From Halococcus agarilyticus (GTDB lineage Archaea > Halobacteriota > Halobacteria > Halobacteriales > Halococcaceae), in assembly GCF_000334895.1 (NCBI RefSeq), contig NZ_BAFM01000005.1, positions 114,825-178,824 on the forward strand: 64,000 nt of DNA, written 5' to 3'. The notes under the pieces were generated by a model. It did not search any database, was not told where the DNA came from, and saw only the letters and a list, made by a program, of their open reading frames with translations. The stretch's first letter is position 1, and every line of letters starts with the position of its first letter. The translations under genes were made by a program, and so were the position numbers. Below are positions 59,863-64,000 of this stretch, piece after piece.

Positions 59863-62085
59863 ATGGTGGGGTCGGCTCCGGTGTACGTGACGCTGCTCGC
59901 AGTTTCAGCGGCGGCCACTGTCGGATTGGGACTCTACGCGTGGCGACGGCGGCGCGCGCCGGGCGCACGGGCGTTCGCCGGCCTGATGGCCGCCATGACG
60001 GTCTGGTCGGCGGCCGGGGCCGCGACGACCGTTTCGTTCGATCCGGGGGCACACCTGTTCTGGGAGAACGTCCAGTACTTCGGGATCGCGTTCGTCCCGG
60101 TGTGCTGGCTGCTGTTCGCGACGGCGTACACGGGCTACGACGAGGTCGTCTCGCGGCGCTCGATCTGCCTGCTCTCGGCGCTTCCGGTGGCGACGCTCGC
60201 GCTGGTCTGGACCAACCCCTGGCACGGGCTCGTCTGGCTCGACAGCGAGGTGGTCGTCGTGGGCGGGATCGCCACGGTCCAACACCAGCTGGGGCCGTGG
60301 TTCTGGGTGAACTTCCTCTACGCGTACACGCTCATCGGCATCGCGTCGTTCCTGCTGCTTCGCCTCGCGGTCGTCTCGGAGTACCTCTACGCCGATCAGT
60401 CGGTTCTCCTGGGGATCGGGACGGTCGTCCCGCTCGCCGGCAACGCCGTCTCGGTGTTCGGATTGCTCCCGTTGCCCGGGTTCGACCTCACCCCGTTCGC
60501 GTTCACCGTCACCGGTGTGGCGTTCGGCTACGCGCTCTTCCGACAGCAGCTGCTCGATCTGGTGCCGGCGACCCGACGGATCGGGCGCGACGCCGCGATC
60601 GCCGACCTCGACGACGGCGTTCTCATCCTCGATACCGACCGCCGGGTGGTCTACGCCAACGCAGCCGCAGCGGCAGTGCTCGACCGCGAGCCGGTCGACG
60701 TGCTGGGCGAGCCGGCGAAACGACTCGTCGACGACACCGATCTCGACTTCGACGCGCCCGACGGTCTCGCCGAACTCGAACGCGGCGATCGGACCTACGA
60801 GGTCCGGACGTCGCCCATCGCCGATCACCACGATCGCGAGGTCGGGCACACGCTCGTCCTCCACGACATCACGAACCGGAAACGGCGCGAGCGGCGTCTC
60901 CGACAACAGCGCGACGAGCTCGACGAACTCGACGCGATCAACACGGTCATCCGCGAGATCAATCAGGCACTGGTCGCGGCGACGACCCGCGACGAGATCG
61001 AGCGCGAGGTGTGTGAGCGGCTCGTCGCGTCGGATTCCTACAGGGCGGCGTGGGCCGGACGGGGGCTGATCGACACCGGGGAATCGATCCGCTGGACCGT
61101 GGCGGTCGACGACCGTTCGGGCGCTGCGGCGGACGGCGGCGCTGCCGTCACGGTGGACCCGGCGGTGGCGGCGACGGAGGGTCGTTCCGAGACGGACACT
61201 CCGCGGATCGTTCCCGAGTCGATCGCCGACGCACCCACGGAACAGGGGTCGTGGACGTCGATCCCGCTGCTCCACGACCGGATCGTCTACGGGGTCGTGG
61301 TCCTCTGTACCACCCGGACTGGCGCGTTCGGGGAGCGCGAACTCGCCGTGCTCGCCGAGCTGGGCGAGACGATCGGCCACGCGATCAACGCCGTCGAGAA
61401 GGAGCAGCTGCTCGCCGCCGAGACGGTCGTCGAACTCGATCTCGCGTGTTCGGACCGGTCGTCCTTTTTCGTCGACGCGTCGCTGCGGGCGGACTGTACG
61501 TTCGAGCTCGACGGCGTGGTGCCGGCCGCCGAGGGGACGCTCCTCGCCTATTTCTCCGTCGCGGGTGCCACGCCGGAGCAGGTCCGGGAGCTGGCGGCCG
61601 ACGCACCCGGAATCACGAGCATGCGAGCCATCAACGAGGACGCCGACGGTGGCCTGTTCGAGTTCGGGATCGTGGACGGTTCCCCACTCGTGCCGATCAC
61701 GTCCTACGGGGCGCACGTCCGGTCGGCACGCGTCGCGTCCGGGCAGTGTCGGCTCGCCTGCGACGTCGCGTCCGAAGCCGACGCCCGGGCGCTCCTCGAA
61801 CACCTTCGGGAGGCGTTCCCGAAGACGAACCTGCTCGCGAAGCGCGAATCGAACCGATCGATCGAAACGATGGAGCGGTTCCCGGACGACGGTCTCGACG
61901 ACCTCACCGACCGCCAGCGCGAGACGCTCGAGATCGCCTACCGAGCCGGCTACTTCGACTGGCCGCGCGAGAGCACCGCCGAGGAGGTCGCCGCGTCGAT
62001 GGGGATCGCCGCGCCGACGCTGCATCGCCACCTCCGGAGGGCACACGACAAGCTCCTCGCCGAGTTCTTCGAGGAGCACCGATGA
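59863..62085 (+). CDS. Seven-TM PAS-GAF-Bat-type HTH regulator
   Basis: A 740-residue membrane-bound one-component regulator. Residues 1-232 form a seven-helix histidine-kinase-type N-terminal sensor domain. A PAS domain (about 237-330; IADLDDGVLILDTDRRVVYAN), a coiled coil (335-365, RRERRLRQQRDELDELDAI), a GAF domain (about 365-520), the bacterio-opsin-activator (Bat) type linker domain (525-670) and a C-terminal HTH_10 (681-740; LTDRQRETLEIAYRAGYFDW, AAPTLHRHLRRAHDKLL) follow. There is no kinase domain, so it senses at the membrane and binds DNA directly. It has a GGGAGG ribosome binding site. It lies next to the peroxidase operon and is the best candidate regulator of the shared operator. 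Confidence 0.9.
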   Translation: MVGSAPVYVTLLAVSAAATVGLGLYAWRRRRAPGARAFAGLMAAMTVWSAAGAATTVSFDPGAHLFWENVQYFGIAFVPVCWLLFATAYTGYDEVVSRRSICLLSALPVATLALVWTNPWHGLVWLDSEVVVVGGIATVQHQLGPWFWVNFLYAYTLIGIASFLLLRLAVVSEYLYADQSVLLGIGTVVPLAGNAVSVFGLLPLPGFDLTPFAFTVTGVAFGYALFRQQLLDLVPATRRIGRDAAIADLDDGVLILDTDRRVVYANAAAAAVLDREPVDVLGEPAKRLVDDTDLDFDAPDGLAELERGDRTYEVRTSPIADHHDREVGHTLVLHDITNRKRRERRLRQQRDELDELDAINTVIREINQALVAATTRDEIEREVCERLVASDSYRAAWAGRGLIDTGESIRWTVAVDDRSGAAADGGAAVTVDPAVAATEGRSETDTPRIVPESIADAPTEQGSWTSIPLLHDRIVYGVVVLCTTRTGAFGERELAVLAELGETIGHAINAVEKEQLLAAETVVELDLACSDRSSFFVDASLRADCTFELDGVVPAAEGTLLAYFSVAGATPEQVRELAADAPGITSMRAINEDADGGLFEFGIVDGSPLVPITSYGAHVRSARVASGQCRLACDVASEADARALLEHLREAFPKTNLLAKRESNRSIETMERFPDDGLDDLTDRQRETLEIAYRAGYFDWPRESTAEEVAASMGIAAPTLHRHLRRAHDKLLAEFFEEHR

Positions 62086-62204
62086 GCGGCGGACGGCAGC
62101 GCGACGCTCGATTCGGGGCGTCAGGACCGGCCCACTCCCTGTGAAACGCCGGTTCGAACGCTCGATCGACGCTTCGCTCCGATCGGCGGTGTATGACGGA
62201 ACAG

Positions 62205-62702
62205 TCAGTTCGACCCGTTCGCGGATCGCGTGTCGTCCCCGTCGTCGATCTCCTCGACGGCGCTCTCGACACCGTCGGTCGCGTCGGTCTCGTCCGCGGT
62301 CGAGATCCGAACCGGCTCGTCGTCGCGCTCCTCGGCTTTCGGGATCCGGACTTCGAGCGTGCCGGTGCTCGTCAGCGTCGCGGTCGCGGCCTCGGGATCG
62401 ACCACCGCGCCGTCGGGGAGGGCGGCCCGGCCGTCGAGCGCGAGCCCGCGGCCCGGCGCGCGCATCTCGAAGCCCTCGTGATGATCGCGGACGCGATCGA
62501 GCCGGACGTGGACTGCGTCCTCGGCAAAGCGAACCTGAACGTCCTCCGAACTCGCGGCGGGCGCGTCGAACACCACGAGGTAGGCGTCGTCGCTCTCCAG
62601 GACGTCGGTCGGGAGCGGGCGGCGCTCCTGGGTGCGGCCCGCGATCCGTCCCATCCCGTCGAGCACCGCGTTGCCGACCGACTCGCCGACGTCGCGGATC
62701 AT
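62205..62702 (-). CDS. Hsp20/alpha-crystallin small heat shock protein
   Basis: A 165-residue small heat shock protein. The alpha-crystallin domain is about 40-130 (LPTDVLESDDAYLVVFDAPA, then the LEVRIPK motif near residue 132, the family's I/V-x-I/V region). The N-terminal arm has VGESVGNAVLDGMGRIAG; the C-terminal tail is very acidic. It should bind unfolding proteins as an oligomer. It overlaps the zinc-ribbon gene by ATGA, so the two are coupled. Confidence 0.87.
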   Translation of the reverse strand: MIRDVGESVGNAVLDGMGRIAGRTQERRPLPTDVLESDDAYLVVFDAPAASSEDVQVRFAEDAVHVRLDRVRDHHEGFEMRAPGRGLALDGRAALPDGAVVDPEAATATLTSTGTLEVRIPKAEERDDEPVRISTADETDATDGVESAVEEIDDGDDTRSANGSN

Positions 62703-62857
62703 AGCTCGACGGCGTCGAGACAGTCGGTGCCGCCGCAGTAGGGGCATTGGAAGTCCTCGACGCCGACGTCGTCGGGCATGTCGTAGGTGTAGTGCAGCTC
62801 GAACATGTCCATCTCGCAGCTATCGTCCGTACAGACGACTTCGAGGGTTGCCGGCAT
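62699..62857 (-). CDS. Small zinc-ribbon protein coupled to Hsp20
   Basis: A 52-residue protein with two Cys pairs: VVCTDDSCEMDMFELHYTY in the first part and FQCPYCGGTDCLDAVEL at the end. Four Cys could bind one zinc. I recall the same pair, small Cys-rich protein followed by Hsp20, in other haloarchaea. ATG 62857 is used, since an earlier start adds a non-typical stretch. Its stop overlaps the Hsp20 start by ATGA. Confidence 0.8.
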   Translation of the reverse strand: MPATLEVVCTDDSCEMDMFELHYTYDMPDDVGVEDFQCPYCGGTDCLDAVEL

Positions 62858-62905
62858 ACCTCCTCGTACTCCCGCGCGACCTATCAACCCCACGGGTTCC
62901 GGCAC

Positions 62906-63151
62906 TCACTCGGGACGTTCGCCGTCGGTGCCACCGTTGGTGGCATTGGTGGCGATCACGAGGCCGCCGAACGGCTCCGAGCCAGCGGAATCGTCGCCAA
63001 GTGGTTCATAGCGCGTCGTCGTCAGACCGTACTCCCCGAGGAACTCCGCAGCCCTCTCGTCGGCTGACGGAACGCCGAACGCGACCTCCTCGCCGGTGGA
63101 TTCGAGGGCTCTCGCCCCGATTCGAACCGCCAGTGGTCCGTTCCCCTCCAC
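62906..63151 (-). pseudogene. Possible remnant of a GNAT acetyltransferase C-terminal part
   Basis: An 81-codon frame from GTG 63151. The segment GARALESTGEEVAFGVPSAD followed by ERAAEFLGEYGLTTTR resembles the second half of GNAT-type acetyltransferases (VxVPxxNxRAxxLLExYGF), but there is no acetyl-CoA loop and no sensible extension upstream, where GC also drops. The last 25 residues are unrelated. I take it as a truncated remnant; it could also be a short functional gene. Confidence 0.3.
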
Positions 63152-63294
63152 GAGTTCTTGGCGACGAAGAGGAGCTTTCTTGGCGTTTCGTCTATTGGTC
63201 TTGATTCTGCTGTCGACCCGTATTTACTTGTTCGCTTTCCTCACCTACACCTCTTCGAGTTCTGTGCTGACTGGTTCGAGGCACCGATCACGAG

Positions 63295-63302
63295 TTTTAT
63301 TA
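63295..63302 (+). promoter_or_regulatory. TATA box of the DUF429 gene
   Basis: TTTTATTA, 24-31 bases before the ATG at 63326, a strong AT island in leaderless position. Confidence 0.6.
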
Positions 63303-63325
63303 CAGACACTCACATCGCTCGATCA

Positions 63326-64000
63326 ATGAGTGGCGTGCCAGAGCGACGAATCCACGGTGTCGATTTCAGCGGCGGAACGAGCGCGGCGGAAAGCATCTGG
63401 ATCACGAGCGGCGATATCAGGGACGATCGGCTCGAAGTGCAGGACTGTCGCTCCGCGGCCGACGAGTTCGGAACGTCGGATCGAGACGCGACTCTTCGAG
63501 CACTTCGCGAGTTCGTCGCCGAGCGCGAACAGGCCGTCTTCGGGTTCGATTTCCCGTTCGGCGTTCCGAAGACGGTCACCGACGCTGAGGAGTGGTCCGA
63601 CACTATCGACTCGGTTTCGGAACACTCCTCCGCGGAGGCGATGAAGGAAGCATACTCCGAACGGGCCCGCGAAGCAGAGGGTAATGGGGTGCATCTCAAA
63701 CGTTCGACGGATGAAACGAACAATGCGTCCCCGCCATACGGACTCATCCCGTTTCGACAGATGTTCCACGGAGTCAAGCACGTGCTCAGACCGTTGCTAA
63801 GCAATGGGTCGGTTTCTGTTCTACCGATGCAGGAACCACAGCCGGACCGCGCGTGGGCGCTCGAAATCTACCCAGCAGAGACTCTCGACATCTCCGGACT
63901 TTGTGGCAAAAATTACAAAGGTGGCGACAAGGCGAGCCGAAAGCGTCGGAAGCGAAACCTCAATGGAATGCTTGAATGTGCCAATGGTATGTTGAAGAAC
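63326..64000 (+). CDS. DUF429-family protein, cut by the window end
   Basis: The first 225 codons of a protein that continues beyond the window; no stop is met. It matches the DUF429 pattern, a putative RNase H-like fold: RRIHGVDFSGG at the start (first acidic residue), VFGFDFPFGVP at about residues 73-83 and LEIYPAETLD at about 177-187. Family members are often found in defence-associated or accessory regions and have no proved activity. Codon use is AT-richer than in the genes to the left, especially in the last 150 bases (AAAAATTACAAAGG), so it may have been acquired recently. Confidence 0.8.
   Translation, partial: MSGVPERRIHGVDFSGGTSAAESIWITSGDIRDDRLEVQDCRSAADEFGTSDRDATLRALREFVAEREQAVFGFDFPFGVPKTVTDAEEWSDTIDSVSEHSSAEAMKEAYSERAREAEGNGVHLKRSTDETNNASPPYGLIPFRQMFHGVKHVLRPLLSNGSVSVLPMQEPQPDRAWALEIYPAETLDISGLCGKNYKGGDKASRKRRKRNLNGMLECANGMLKN

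Noticed and set aside
59905..62079. A 724-codon frame antisense to the Bat-like regulator.
   Set aside because: Codon positions mirror the regulator gene; composition is rich in Arg, Val and Gly with no domain.

Overview
The window comes from a halophilic archaeon of the class Halobacteria. The proteins are uniformly acidic, the DNA is GC-rich, and many genes have a TATA-like box 24-31 bases before a leaderless start or a four-base ATGA/GTGA overlap with the gene before. Archaeal markers include aIF1A, TrmB-type and Bat-type regulators, a TbsP-like regulator, a PGF-CTERM anchor and Tat signals on nearly all exported proteins. The genus cannot be fixed from the sequence; Halococcus would fit.

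Bases 1-11200 hold small membrane proteins, hisF, the TbsP-like regulator, a CNNM/CBS membrane protein, a Tat-exported subtilase and a coupled M24 hydrolase/amidohydrolase pair. Bases 11300-13360 encode a DgcN/DgcA-like pair that points to D-glutamate or acyl-amino-acid catabolism.

Bases 13400-27260 form a carbohydrate island: UspA, a TrmB-like regulator, a palindromic operator candidate, a complete sugar ABC transporter with a small membrane partner, three Gfo/Idh/MocA dehydrogenases, a PfkB kinase, a hexapeptide-repeat protein, and divergent genes for 2-keto-3-deoxygluconate kinase and a KDG-aldolase-like enzyme. Two further genes support aldose oxidation: a Tat-exported cupredoxin-sugar dehydrogenase fusion (27514-29688) and a KDPG aldolase (34145-34795). 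Together they suggest uptake, oxidation and semiphosphorylative Entner-Doudoroff cleavage of sugar acids.

Bases 29867-43234 carry purine genes (a PurN-PurH fusion without the cyclohydrolase domain, and purB), a PiT phosphate transporter, a ferritin-like protein and the tightly overlapped lysine operon dapA-dapB-dapD-lysA-dapF-dapE. The dapF frame runs on into dapE, probably because of a one-base difference in a G/C run.

Bases 43800-55900 are mostly single genes: NYN nuclease-like, PUA protein, amidohydrolase, membrane proteins, a cupin/zinc-ribbon operon ending in a gene broken by one stop codon, an HTH regulator, GNAT, a disulfide reductase, DsrE, thioesterase, methyltransferase, aIF1A and a HAD hydrolase.

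Bases 55900-62100 hold the most novel-looking group: a Tat-exported cupredoxin, an animal-type haem peroxidase preceded by a small overlapping gene, and a seven-TM PAS/GAF/Bat-HTH regulator. The cupredoxin gene and the peroxidase operon lie behind promoters that match at 47 of 64 ungapped positions, each with a CGCTA...TAGCG palindrome next to the TATA box. This implies one regulator for a shared copper/haem oxidative module. The window ends with Hsp20, a zinc-ribbon protein, a possible GNAT remnant and a DUF429 gene cut by the window edge. No rRNA, tRNA, CRISPR array or intact insertion sequence was recognised.
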